Origin: Oscillospiraceae bacterium
GTDB lineage: Bacteria; Bacillota; Clostridia; Oscillospirales; Ruminococcaceae
Direction of reading: 5' to 3'
DNA: 64,000 nt
Assembly (NCBI GenBank): GCA_017439985.1
Contig: JAFSIC010000044.1
Span: 1 to 64,000, forward strand
Made by a program: the position numbers and the translations under genes. The notes beneath the pieces are model-generated. The model did not search any database. It saw only the letters and a list, made by a program, of their open reading frames with translations, and was not told the DNA's origin. Positions 1-7,730 of the stretch are shown in pieces (position 1 is the first letter of the stretch; each line of letters opens with the position of its first letter).

Positions 1-739
1 ATGCTACAAACAATGTTGTAATGATGCCAACACCCCAGCACAGCAGCCGCCTCAGACCGTCCACAAGGCCCTGCAATCCCAAATTAGGGAAAACAGCTGC
101 CAACATTCCAAGCGCAGTATAAATTCCCAGAAGCGGCGCTGCCAGACCGCTTGTTAACTGGGCTGTTAACTGGCACGCTGTAAACAAAAGCAGCTGATAA
201 GCGGTGGCGGTAGCCGCCTGTCCGCCAACTGCGAGGATGGCCGTAAGGATCGGTATCAATGCCAGCAGAAAATGAGAGCTGTTCTGCAAGCTTTCCACGC
301 AGTCTCTGATGCCTGTCAGCAACGGCTCCATCAAAAGACTGCATAAACAAATGGATGCCGCCAATGTATAGATTCCCGCCGTCTCCTGTTTCAAAAGAGT
401 ATCTTTCAATGGAAACAGCAGTGCACTCAATAGAAGAATCCCAAGCAAGCTTCCCAGTACATGAAGCGGTACCTGCCAGCTTCTCTTCAACTGAGCGATG
501 AACAGCTCCAGGAACTGCTGGGGCTGTAACGATACGATTTGCTGCAAGTCCAGCTCCCCTAAATTAAGTTCATCCAGGAGTTCTTTGGTTTCTGCGGGCA
601 GTTGTTCTTCCAATTCAGAACCGATCTCATTGAGACTGTCGTCGATGTAGGTTTCGGCATTCTCCGATGCAAAAAGCGGAAGTGCAAGACAAGAAAAGAG
701 AATACATATCACGGAAAAAACAATCAGAAATTTTCTCAT
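1..739 (-). CDS. spoIIIAE: Stage III sporulation protein AE (partial, C-terminus outside window)
   Basis: Sporulation channel protein of the SpoIIIA-SpoIIQ complex, which links mother cell and forespore after engulfment. About 246 codons are visible from the ATG at 739. The N-terminus is a signal peptide-like stretch (MRKFLIVFSVICILF, then ALPLFA), followed by a soluble acidic segment and several hydrophobic helices (for example LGSLLGILLLSALLFPL), which fits the polytopic SpoIIIAE family. The gene runs off the left edge, so its C-terminus and any downstream spoIIIAF-AH are not seen. It starts 8 bases after the spoIIIAD stop, as last visible gene of the operon. Expected to be sigma-E dependent in the mother cell, by analogy. 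Confidence 0.9.
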   Translation of the reverse strand, partial: MRKFLIVFSVICILFSCLALPLFASENAETYIDDSLNEIGSELEEQLPAETKELLDELNLGELDLQQIVSLQPQQFLELFIAQLKRSWQVPLHVLGSLLGILLLSALLFPLKDTLLKQETAGIYTLAASICLCSLLMEPLLTGIRDCVESLQNSSHFLLALIPILTAILAVGGQAATATAYQLLLFTACQLTAQLTSGLAAPLLGIYTALGMLAAVFPNLGLQGLVDGLRRLLCWGVGIITTLFVA

Positions 740-747
740 AACGTACC

Positions 748-1134
748 TCATCGGATCAGCTCTGCGGCAAAGCTCAGAAGCTGTCGAAACAGCGGCAAAC
801 AAAGCAAAAGTACCGCCGTTTTCCCAGCCAGTTCCACATTGACGGCAAGAGTGTTTTCTCCTGCGTCACGGCAAAGATCCGCAGAAACTTGCGTCAGCAA
901 ACAGAGCCCGAGGCTTTTCAGCAAAAGCTCCCCCTGCTGTGAACCGAAAGAAAACAGCTCTGTCAGTTGGCGGAGCTCCTGCAATATTGGATCCATGGCA
1001 TCCAGCAGCCAGAACAGCAGCAGGATCACTGCACACAACGACAGGATCACTGCCTGTTCCGGTCGGCTGTTTCGCAGAAGCACGATGAGAACCGCACACA
1101 ATACAGCAAGTACAATAATTTTTTCCACAGCCAT
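748..1134 (-). CDS. spoIIIAD: Stage III sporulation protein AD
   Basis: 128-residue hydrophobic protein of the SpoIIIA channel complex, a membrane component needed for forespore sigma-G activity after engulfment. Membrane segments are visible at about residues 5-20 (IIVLAVLCAVLIVLL), 26-44 (AVILSLCAVILLLFWLL) and near 107-125. The length matches the family. It sits 2 bases after spoIIIAC and 8 bases before spoIIIAE, so translation is probably coupled. The assignment rests on operon position together with the hydrophobic profile and family-like sequence. Confidence 0.92.
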   Translation of the reverse strand: MAVEKIIVLAVLCAVLIVLLRNSRPEQAVILSLCAVILLLFWLLDAMDPILQELRQLTELFSFGSQQGELLLKSLGLCLLTQVSADLCRDAGENTLAVNVELAGKTAVLLLCLPLFRQLLSFAAELIR

Positions 1135-1136
1135 GA

Positions 1137-1340
1137 CTATAACCCGAACATGGTCTTGATGTTATCGAAGAGCGCACTGATCTGTGTAATCACCAGCGAT
1201 AGAGTGCAAAGTAACCCTGCCAGCACAACGATCATCCCCTGCTCCTCGCGTCCTGAGCGCACCAGCACCTGATTCAGCACAGAAACAATGATACCGATGG
1301 CGGCAATTTTGAAAATCAAATCCACATCCAACTTTTTCAC
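1137..1340 (-). CDS. spoIIIAC: Stage III sporulation protein AC
   Basis: 67-residue membrane protein of the SpoIIIA complex, with two predicted helices (LIFKIAAIGIIVSVLNQVLV and a second at about residues 34-54), as in the family. The start is a GTG codon at 1340 behind a purine-rich site (GGGAAGGACT). SpoIIIAC is typically 65-68 residues, so it appears complete. It lies 13 bases after spoIIIAB and directly before spoIIIAD. In Bacillus SpoIIIAC and AD are paired small membrane proteins; the same pairing is inferred here from adjacency. Confidence 0.93.
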   Translation of the reverse strand: MKKLDVDLIFKIAAIGIIVSVLNQVLVRSGREEQGMIVVLAGLLCTLSLVITQISALFDNIKTMFGL

Positions 1341-1353
1341 AGTCCTTCCCTTG

Positions 1354-1833
1354 TTATATCAGCAGAATCACCACCGCTGCACCGCCAAAGAATCCCAGAT
1401 TCAATGCAAGCTTTCCATTCTGTATCGCCAGTTGACGACTCCTCTCTGATTCTTCGATACAGATTTTCTGCAAACTGCGTAAACCCTCCAGCTGAAGTTC
1501 TAATGTACTCATTCCGAAACGCAGGGCAAAATGTCGGGCGGTTTCCTGCAGCTTTGCTTCGCTGAAACTTGCTGCCGCTTGCATCAGGCGTTGTTGTATC
1601 GTTCCTTCTGCATGGAGACAAGCTTCCAGAAAGCTGCTGTGAAAACCATGATCCCAAATCGTCCGAAGGATCTCCTCCGAGTCATTTTGATTGATTTGCA
1701 GTTCTTCAATACATAGTCTCAGTAATTCCTGCAGTTCCTGCCACTGACGGCTCCTCTGCTCCAATTTTAGCCTATCGCTGATACCCAGCAGCAGTATGCA
1801 GAGAAAAATGCTCAGACATCCCAGCAGACGCAT
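1354..1833 (-). CDS. spoIIIAB: Stage III sporulation protein AB
   Basis: 159-residue protein with an N-terminal membrane anchor (LLGCLSIFLCILLLGI), a long helical body and a C-terminal hydrophobic segment (GFFGGAAVVILLI). This is the T2SS GspF-like SpoIIIAB arrangement. The second of two in-frame ATGs (1833) is preferred: GGGAGGTGA abuts the first ATG (1839) but is well spaced for the second. The start lies 62 bases inside spoIIIAA, an unusually long overlap for this operon. Likely partner: the ATPase SpoIIIAA. Confidence 0.92.
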   Translation of the reverse strand: MRLLGCLSIFLCILLLGISDRLKLEQRSRQWQELQELLRLCIEELQINQNDSEEILRTIWDHGFHSSFLEACLHAEGTIQQRLMQAAASFSEAKLQETARHFALRFGMSTLELQLEGLRSLQKICIEESERSRQLAIQNGKLALNLGFFGGAAVVILLI

Positions 1834-2692
1834 CTGCATTCACCTCCCTGATTTCGCGGATTCTTCCCTGCGGCTCCAAAAAGACCAGTGCATCCACGGC
1901 ATTCTGCCGCAAAAACGGCTGAAACTGCGGTTTTCTTCGCAGGCTGTCCCAGTTCTCTCCATGGATGGTCGCTATGAAGTGACAGCCACTGTTTAAGCTT
2001 TCGGAAAGAAGCTCTGCTTCTTCTGACGAGCCGATTTCATCGCAAATCAAAAATTGCGGCGACAGGGTACGCAATGCCTGACGAATCGCCTGAGTTTTCG
2101 GCAGACCTTTCAGCACATGAGCCGTATGTCCCAAGTCGAAAGCTGAGAGCTCCGAGCGTTCATCGATCACAGCCGCAAAATGACAGGGTCCACCGTCTCC
2201 ACCGCAGAGGATCCGAACATAGTCGCGAAGCAACGTTGTTTTCCCGCTGCCCGGTGCACCAACCAGCAGAAAGCTGCACTGACCTAATTTACGGAACAAG
2301 TCCTTTGCACAGCCTTTTACTGCTCTGGCAAAGCGAATGTTCATGGAGCTGATATCCCGCAGACCAACCGCCTGTCCCTCCCGCCACAAAGTTGTTCCGC
2401 ACAGTCCCACACGATGTCCTCCATCCAGCGTCACAAAACCCTGTGTGATCTCCTGCTGATAGCAGTGCACAGAACCTCTGCAGACCGCTGATAACAATTC
2501 CCGCAGCTGCTGCGTGGTCAATTTATGGGTATCATAGGTTCTTCCCTGCCTGCCACAGCACCAAAATGCAGGCTGTCCTTCAAAAAGACGCAGCTCCGTG
2601 ATCAATTGCCGCTCCTCCTGAGGTACTGCTTCGGCAATAGCTGAAAACCACTTTGGCAGCTGTGTAATCACTTGCTGAAAACTGTTGTCCAT
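1772..2692 (-). CDS. spoIIIAA: Stage III sporulation protein AA (ATPase)
   Basis: 306-residue cytoplasmic ATPase of the SpoIIIA complex, related to secretion ATPases. The Walker A motif GAPGSGKTTLL is at about residue 145, a Walker B-like FLICDEIG follows near 215, and a C-terminal ATPase core continues. The ATG at 2692 is chosen because AAAGGAG lies about 9 bases upstream; an in-frame TTG at 2701 directly abuts that site. It is first in the operon. The 5' region also holds the trmB terminator, so the promoter must be very close; I see no convincing sigma-E box, only a weak CATAAGAT. The 3' end overlaps spoIIIAB. Confidence 0.94.
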   Translation of the reverse strand: MDNSFQQVITQLPKWFSAIAEAVPQEERQLITELRLFEGQPAFWCCGRQGRTYDTHKLTTQQLRELLSAVCRGSVHCYQQEITQGFVTLDGGHRVGLCGTTLWREGQAVGLRDISSMNIRFARAVKGCAKDLFRKLGQCSFLLVGAPGSGKTTLLRDYVRILCGGDGGPCHFAAVIDERSELSAFDLGHTAHVLKGLPKTQAIRQALRTLSPQFLICDEIGSSEEAELLSESLNSGCHFIATIHGENWDSLRRKPQFQPFLRQNAVDALVFLEPQGRIREIREVNADASAGMSEHFSLHTAAGYQR

Positions 2693-2735
2693 TTTCCTCA
2701 ACTCCTTTGTTTGCTAAATCTTATGCTTCCACAAA

Positions 2736-2765
2736 CAAAAAAAGACCACCGTTTACACGGTGGTC
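2736..2765 (-). terminator. Intrinsic terminator after trmB
   Basis: Arms at 2744-2751 and 2758-2765 pair perfectly (GACCACCG/CGGTGGTC, 6-base loop) and are followed on the minus strand by a T-rich tract. It lies 8 bases after the trmB stop and upstream of spoIIIAA, insulating the sporulation operon. Confidence 0.9.
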
Positions 2766-2773
2766 AGAAAAGT

Positions 2774-4063
2774 TTATTCGGTTTTCAGGAAGCGGTTGTC
2801 CTTCATGGCGCGGTCGAGGTTTGGATAAATCACAAAACCGGAGGACTGAAGCAGGTTGGCGCGAAGTTTTGGAAGAGCTTCCGCATCGTATGGCAGCTGC
2901 AGAACGCTGGACAGGATCTCCTGCCATGGTTCAAAGTTTACTTCAACTTCGGCTTCCACTTCATCAATGGAACGACCGGTGCGCTGTGCTTGATTCAGCA
3001 GATGCTTCCAGTTTGGATGGAAGAGGATCAGCTCAAGGAACGCACGAATGTCGTCAGCCACTTTGCAGCAGCGGCTGGACAGGTTTACACAAACGATCGG
3101 ACCGTCATCGGTGTGGCGTCCGAAATAGTTGCCGTTATCATCGTACATCAGGATGTACATCAGCGGAACCGGATAGAACGGGAACTGTTCCAGAGAGTTC
3201 TCCTGATTGCAGAAGTGCAGGCCGGAGCGCTCTTCGATCAGCTGGTCGATTGGGTCCTTTTCCTGCTGGAGGACCATCTTGCCTGCAAGAGCCAGATCCA
3301 GCGGACGTTCACCATCCTTTTTCGCAAAGACTTTCGCGAGAGTCTCACCCATCATTTCATTCTCTTTGGACAGCAGCTCTTCTGCATCCACATAAACACG
3401 GAGCGGAACTGTCGGATCCAGTTTAGCGATAAGGAATTTGATCGGAATTCCCTGCTCGGAGAACATTCTTTCATGCTCGGTGATGACGTTGTCGGTGAAA
3501 TCACTGTTGTGCAGATCACGAGTCAGGTAAGTGAAGTTAAAGCCGCACTCTTTGAAGTAATCCAAAGATTCTTCAAACAGCTCATCATCGTCGGTTTTGA
3601 ACCAGATCTCGCCGTCCGGTTTCAGGAACGTTTTGTAATGTTCCAGCTGACGGGTATAGGTCAGGCGTTTTTTCTTGTGCTTTTTCTTTGGCCATGGATT
3701 GCAGAAGTTGATGAAGATGCGATCGAACTGATCATTCTCATTCATAACTTCCAGAATACGCTCGATGTCATAAGCGAAGATGCGCAGGTTATCAACCGGC
3801 TGCTCACCGAAAAGCTCCTCGATGTTGCGTTTGGCAACGCCAAGAATATCGCTCTTGATATCGATGGCAACCAAATTGTATTCCGGGTGGCGTTTTGCCT
3901 GCTCAGCGGTGAAAACACCCTTGCCGCAGCCCAGTTCCAAATGCAGAGGCTGCTGTTTTGGGAACACCTCAGCCCAATGGCCGCAGTGCTCCGCAGGGTT
4001 ATCAATATTAAATGGGCAGGCCGCCAATTCCGGGCGCGCCCATGGTTTTCTGCGGATTCTCAT
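2774..4063 (-). CDS. trmB: tRNA (guanine-N7-)-methyltransferase TrmB with a large uncharacterised C-terminal domain
   Basis: Residues 1-215 are a complete TrmB, which uses SAM to make m7G46 in tRNA. Visible motifs are LELGCGKGVFTAEQA (SAM loop, about 42), INFCNPWPKKKHKKKR (about 118) and FKTDDDELFEESL (about 155). Ordinary TrmB proteins end near residue 215-240, but this one continues to 429. The extra part (216-429) is rich in aromatic and acidic residues, contains a segment YDDNGNYFGRHTDDG near 300 and has no motif I can assign. No stop or frameshift separates the parts. The gene has its own promoter and terminator. TrmB assignment is firm; the extension is unknown. Confidence 0.9.
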   Translation of the reverse strand: MRIRRKPWARPELAACPFNIDNPAEHCGHWAEVFPKQQPLHLELGCGKGVFTAEQAKRHPEYNLVAIDIKSDILGVAKRNIEELFGEQPVDNLRIFAYDIERILEVMNENDQFDRIFINFCNPWPKKKHKKKRLTYTRQLEHYKTFLKPDGEIWFKTDDDELFEESLDYFKECGFNFTYLTRDLHNSDFTDNVITEHERMFSEQGIPIKFLIAKLDPTVPLRVYVDAEELLSKENEMMGETLAKVFAKKDGERPLDLALAGKMVLQQEKDPIDQLIEERSGLHFCNQENSLEQFPFYPVPLMYILMYDDNGNYFGRHTDDGPIVCVNLSSRCCKVADDIRAFLELILFHPNWKHLLNQAQRTGRSIDEVEAEVEVNFEPWQEILSSVLQLPYDAEALPKLRANLLQSSGFVIYPNLDRAMKDNRFLKTE

Positions 4064-4098
4064 GTTTTAACTCTCCTCTGTTGAGTGATGCTCTGATA

Positions 4099-4128
4099 AG
4101 TATAGCTGTTTGGCGGGGATTTTGTCAA
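4099..4128 (-). promoter_or_regulatory. Sigma-A-type promoter for trmB
   Basis: On the minus strand TTGACA (4123-4128) and TATACT (4099-4104) are separated by 18 bases, about 35 bases before the trmB start and downstream of the rnf terminator. Confidence 0.75.
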
Positions 4129-4141
4129 GAAGAGCACAGAC

Positions 4142-4169
4142 AAAAAGACCTCCCTTTCGGGAGGTCTTT
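4142..4169 (-). terminator. Intrinsic terminator of the rnf operon
   Basis: Eleven-base arms 4144-4154 and 4159-4169 (AAAGACCTCCC/GGGAGGTCTTT) with a four-base loop and T-run, ten bases after the rnfB stop. The flanking A/T tracts could let it act in both directions. Confidence 0.9.
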
Positions 4170-4179
4170 TCTCATTGAA

Positions 4180-4971
4180 TTAGTAATTCATGTGGATGCA
4201 CTTGGTTGGGCAAGCTTCTGCGCATTTGCCGCAGTTGGTGCATTTTTCTGGGTCGATGTGTGCGCGGTTGTCAGTTACAGTGATAGCGCCGAACTCACAG
4301 GTGCGTTCACATTTTTTGCAGCCCAGACAGCCGTTGGTGCAAACTTTTCTGGTGCCCAGTGCGTTCTCTTTGGAACGGCAGGTTACCCAAGTCTGCTGAG
4401 CAGCCGGGATGATTTCCATAATATCCTGTGGGCAAACTTTAGCACAAGCGCCGCAGCCTACGCACAGAGAGTGGTCGATGTGAGCCAGATCGTTTTTGAT
4501 GCTGATTGCATCGTATGGACAAGCTGCCACACAGTCGCCGTAACCCAGACAAGCAAAGTTACAGCTGGTACGACCGCCGTAGTACATTTTTGCAACAGCA
4601 CAGCTCTTTGGACCGGTGTAGTCCATGATGAAGTCGGTGGTGTTCAGATGGCCGCGGCAGCGGATAACTGCTTTTTTCGCTTCCATTGCGCCAACTTCAA
4701 CGCCCAGAATTTCACCGATCTGTGCAGCAACAGCCGCACCGCCGACCGGACAGAGGTTTGGTTCTGCTTCGCCTTTTGCCAGCTTGGATGCGTACTCGTC
4801 ACAACCGGCACAGCCGCAGGCACCGCAGTTTGCGCCAGGCAGAACTTCACGGATCTTAACCTGAGTTTCGTCCACTTCTACATAGAAAACTTTTGCAGCA
4901 ATGGACAGTACCAGACCGGCAATCGCGCCGATGATAACAACGATAAGAACAGGAGTCAGAATAGCACTCAT
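4180..4971 (-). CDS. rnfB: Rnf electron transport complex subunit B (ferredoxin-accepting iron-sulfur protein)
   Basis: 263-residue subunit that takes electrons from reduced ferredoxin and passes them into the membrane complex. An N-terminal helix (LTPVLIVVIIGAIAGLVLSI) is followed by an Fe-S domain with GANCGACGCAGCDEY (about 47) and a fourth Cys in NLCPVGG. Four ferredoxin-like Cys clusters follow (GDCVAACPYDAI, CVGCGACAKVCP, CLGCKKCERTCEFGA, CTNCGKCAEACP), so several [4Fe-4S] centres are expected. Last gene of the operon, 14 bases after rnfA, followed by the terminator. Clostridial RnfB proteins often carry extra clusters like this. Confidence 0.95.
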   Translation of the reverse strand: MSAILTPVLIVVIIGAIAGLVLSIAAKVFYVEVDETQVKIREVLPGANCGACGCAGCDEYASKLAKGEAEPNLCPVGGAAVAAQIGEILGVEVGAMEAKKAVIRCRGHLNTTDFIMDYTGPKSCAVAKMYYGGRTSCNFACLGYGDCVAACPYDAISIKNDLAHIDHSLCVGCGACAKVCPQDIMEIIPAAQQTWVTCRSKENALGTRKVCTNGCLGCKKCERTCEFGAITVTDNRAHIDPEKCTNCGKCAEACPTKCIHMNY

Positions 4972-4985
4972 AACTTCTCTCCTCC

Positions 4986-5585
4986 TTACATAAACATACC
5001 GTTTGCAACATCAGCAAAGCCCATGAAGGACATGGAAACGATGGATGCGGCAATCAGTGTGGATGGAACGCCTTTGAAGCTTTCCGGGAAGTCGCAGCTT
5101 TCCATTCTGCCGCGTACGCCGGCAAAGAGGATCATTGCAACCATGAAGCCCAGACCGGTACCCAGTGCATTGATCAGGGATTCGCCAAAGCCGTAGTTGT
5201 TGTCAAAGTTCAGAATGGTAACACCCAGAACTGCACAGTTGGTGGTGATCAGTGGCAGATACACGCCCAGTGCCTGATAGAGAGATTTCATGTATTTTTT
5301 CAGAATGAACTCTACCAGCTGTACCAGAGCAGCGATAACCAGAATGAACACGATGGTCTGCAGATAATCCAAGCCATTTGGAAGCAGGATAAATTTATAG
5401 ATCGGCCAGGTAACTGCGGTAGCCATCAGCATAACGAAGATTACCGCACCGCTCATACCTGCAGCGGAATCCAGCTTTTTGGATACGCCGAGGAATGGGC
5501 AGATACCGAGGAACTTAGCGAGAACTACGTTTTCAACAATGGCAGATGTCATCAGGATGTACATCATATTTTTGAAGATTTCCAT
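4986..5585 (-). CDS. rnfA: Rnf electron transport complex subunit A
   Basis: 199-residue polytopic membrane protein forming, with RnfE, the core of the ion-translocating complex. About six hydrophobic helices are visible. Family motifs include VVLAKFLGICPFLGVSK near the N-terminus and LPLITTNCAVLGV near 110; these conserved Cys residues bind the intramembrane Fe-S centre in the NqrDE/RnfAE family. The start codon overlaps the rnfE stop (TAATG), indicating translational coupling. Length is typical. Confidence 0.96.
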   Translation of the reverse strand: MEIFKNMMYILMTSAIVENVVLAKFLGICPFLGVSKKLDSAAGMSGAVIFVMLMATAVTWPIYKFILLPNGLDYLQTIVFILVIAALVQLVEFILKKYMKSLYQALGVYLPLITTNCAVLGVTILNFDNNYGFGESLINALGTGLGFMVAMILFAGVRGRMESCDFPESFKGVPSTLIAASIVSMSFMGFADVANGMFM

Positions 5586-6271
5586 TATTTATTCTCTCCT
5601 TTCTCGCAACCGGAGCAGCCGTTGCAGCCGCCTGCGCAGCCTTCACAGCCGAAGTCTTTCTTCTTGATGGCTTTGCCTTTGGTCAGTTTGTTTACAGCAG
5701 CGATAACCATACCGTAAACAAGGAAGCCGCCAGGTGCCAGAATGAAGATGGAAATTGGAGAGAACAGGTTTACGGTCAGCGGAATGCCGAACCAGGTGCC
5801 TGCACCCAGAATTTCACGGATGGAACCCATGATCAGCAGAGCCAGAGTGAAGCCCAGACCCATACCGATACCGTCCAGTGCGGATGCCAGTACGCCGTGT
5901 TTGCTTGCGAACATTTCTGCACGGCCCAGAATGATACAGTTAACTACGATCAACTGCAGGAACAGACCCAGAGATGCATACAGAGATGGGAGGAATGCTT
6001 CCATCAGAGAGCTCAGAATGGTTACGAAGCCTGCGATGATTACGATGTAGCAAGGAATGCGGACTTTGTCCGGAATTACGTTTTTCAACAGAGAAATTAC
6101 GATGTTGGAGCACACCAGAACGAAGGTTGCTGCCAGACCCATACCAACGCCGTTGACTGCCAGAGTGGTTACTGCCAGAGTCGGACAGGTACCGAGGATC
6201 AGAACGAGAACAGGGTTCTCCTTGATGATACCATTGGTAAGGGTGGACAGGCTGATTTTTTCTTTGCCCAT
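5585..6271 (-). CDS. rnfE: Rnf electron transport complex subunit E with Cys-rich C-terminal tail
   Basis: 228-residue polytopic membrane subunit, paralogue of RnfA, with PVLVLILGTCPTLAV near residue 19 and VVNCIILGRAEMFA near 110, the two conserved Cys sites. After the last helix and a short basic linker (LTKGKAIKKKD) there is an unusual tail at residues 206-228 with five Cys in Gly-rich spacing (CEGCAGGCNGCSGC). The core is canonical; the tail may bind metal or a cluster but that is inference. It lies 3 bases after rnfG and overlaps rnfA by one base. Confidence 0.95.
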   Translation of the reverse strand: MGKEKISLSTLTNGIIKENPVLVLILGTCPTLAVTTLAVNGVGMGLAATFVLVCSNIVISLLKNVIPDKVRIPCYIVIIAGFVTILSSLMEAFLPSLYASLGLFLQLIVVNCIILGRAEMFASKHGVLASALDGIGMGLGFTLALLIMGSIREILGAGTWFGIPLTVNLFSPISIFILAPGGFLVYGMVIAAVNKLTKGKAIKKKDFGCEGCAGGCNGCSGCEKGENK

Positions 6272-6274
6272 TTC

Positions 6275-6790
6275 CTACTCTCCTTTCACCATGTCGTATA
6301 CTTCAAAAGCGGTCAGCACGCAGTTTTTGATTGCGTTGGAAGATTTGGTCGCACCGGCGATCATTTCGTAGCCGCTCATGGAGTTGTCCATACCGATCAC
6401 CTGATTGGTGAAGGAATCTTCGGAAACCTTGGAACCCAGACCTGGGGTTTCGGAGTTGGACAGAACATTGATTTTTTCAACAGTACCGTCTGCTTTGATG
6501 CCGACCATAACTTTCAGAGGGTCAGAGTCGTAACCTTTTGCAGTAGTGGTGATAGCGAAGCCTGCGCCATTGCTTGCTTTGTAAACGTCAACGGTGTTTG
6601 CAGGGAAATCGCCGGTCACTTCCTCAAAGCTATCAGCGGAAGTCAGAACCATTGCACGGCTTTCTTCTGCAGCTTTGCGGTTGTTTTCTTCGATGATAGG
6701 CTGAGTTACGTTATATGTAACAGCCAGGAAAGCAGTAATAACCAGACAGATGATGCCCAAAACCAAGGTAGGTTTGATATAATCTTTCAT
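6275..6790 (-). CDS. rnfG: Rnf electron transport complex subunit G (covalent FMN protein)
   Basis: 171 residues: one N-terminal helix (about 7-26) and an extracytoplasmic FMN-binding domain. The flavinylation motif is AGATKSS with Thr about 148, where ApbE attaches FMN through a phosphoester bond in this family. LSNSETPGLGSKV (about 110-122) is the other conserved block. The start overlaps the rnfD stop by one base (TAATG). The presence of apbE at the head of the same operon supports covalent flavinylation. Confidence 0.95.
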   Translation of the reverse strand: MKDYIKPTLVLGIICLVITAFLAVTYNVTQPIIEENNRKAAEESRAMVLTSADSFEEVTGDFPANTVDVYKASNGAGFAITTTAKGYDSDPLKVMVGIKADGTVEKINVLSNSETPGLGSKVSEDSFTNQVIGMDNSMSGYEMIAGATKSSNAIKNCVLTAFEVYDMVKGE

Positions 6791-7716
6791 TACATAACAC
6801 CTCCGAATGGTTTGGATTTGGTTGCACGGTCGATCAGTGGACAGATGATGTTCATCAGCAGGATTGCGTAGGAAACACCTTCTGGGTAGGAACCGAAGAT
6901 ACGGATGATCATGGTGAGAGCTGCACAGCCCAGACCGAAGATCACTTTACCCTTCTCGGTAACAGGAGAAGTGGTGTAGTCGGTTGCCATGAAGAATGCA
7001 CCGATCAGACAGCCGCCGCCCATAATATGGTACAGTGGGTCTTCACCGAAGAGCAGTGCCAGAACTGCCACACCGCCGATGAATGCCAGCGGAATGGTAG
7101 GAGTAATGACTTTCTTAGCGATCAGGTAAATGCCGCCGATGATCAGTGCCAGAGCACAGGTTTCACCGAGACAGCCGCCGCGCTGACCAAGGAACATTTC
7201 CAGGTAGCTTGGCAGAGTCTGCATCTCGCCTGCTCTTGCCAGAGCCATCTGTGCCAGTGGAGTTGCACCGGATACGGAGTTGACCTGTACCCAGGTGGTC
7301 ATTGGCAGAGAGAAGGACAGCAGCAGGAAGATACGAGCTGCGATTGCAGGGTTTGCGAAGTTCTGACCAATACCGCCGAAGAGCTGTTTTACGATTACGA
7401 TCGCAAAGAAGCAGCCAACAACAGCCATCCACAGAGGCAGTTCAACCGGAAGGTTGAATGCCAGCAGCATGCCGGTTACAGCAGCGGACAGGTCGGAAAC
7501 AGTGTTGCTCTTACCCAGCAGTTTGCGGGTAAAGTATTCGAAGATCATACAGGATGCGATGCAGACAGCAGTCAATACCAGAGAACGGAAACCGAAAATA
7601 AGTACGGAAGCGATCAGAGCCGGTACCAAAGCGATCAGGACATCGCGCATGATGCTCTGTGTGCTGACAGCATCATGAATGTGTGGAGATGGAGATACCA
7701 TCAATTTGCTTTTCAA
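6790..7716 (-). CDS. rnfD: Rnf electron transport complex subunit D (covalent FMN membrane protein)
   Basis: 308-residue polytopic membrane subunit of the NqrB/RnfD family. The motif SGATPLAQ places the flavinylated Thr at about 152, and FGGIGQNFANPAIAAR (about 113-128) is typical. Translation starts at a TTG codon (7716) preceded by AGAGGTGATACACT. The length is within the usual 300-350 range for Gram-positive RnfD. It follows rnfC by 14 bases and is coupled to rnfG. Confidence 0.95.
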   Translation of the reverse strand: MKSKLMVSPSPHIHDAVSTQSIMRDVLIALVPALIASVLIFGFRSLVLTAVCIASCMIFEYFTRKLLGKSNTVSDLSAAVTGMLLAFNLPVELPLWMAVVGCFFAIVIVKQLFGGIGQNFANPAIAARIFLLLSFSLPMTTWVQVNSVSGATPLAQMALARAGEMQTLPSYLEMFLGQRGGCLGETCALALIIGGIYLIAKKVITPTIPLAFIGGVAVLALLFGEDPLYHIMGGGCLIGAFFMATDYTTSPVTEKGKVIFGLGCAALTMIIRIFGSYPEGVSYAILLMNIICPLIDRATKSKPFGGVM

Positions 7717-7730
7717 AGTGTATCACCTCT

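Noticed and set aside
2693..2735. Sigma-E promoter for spoIIIAA
   Set aside because: Only a poor CATAAGAT is present and no -35 fits.
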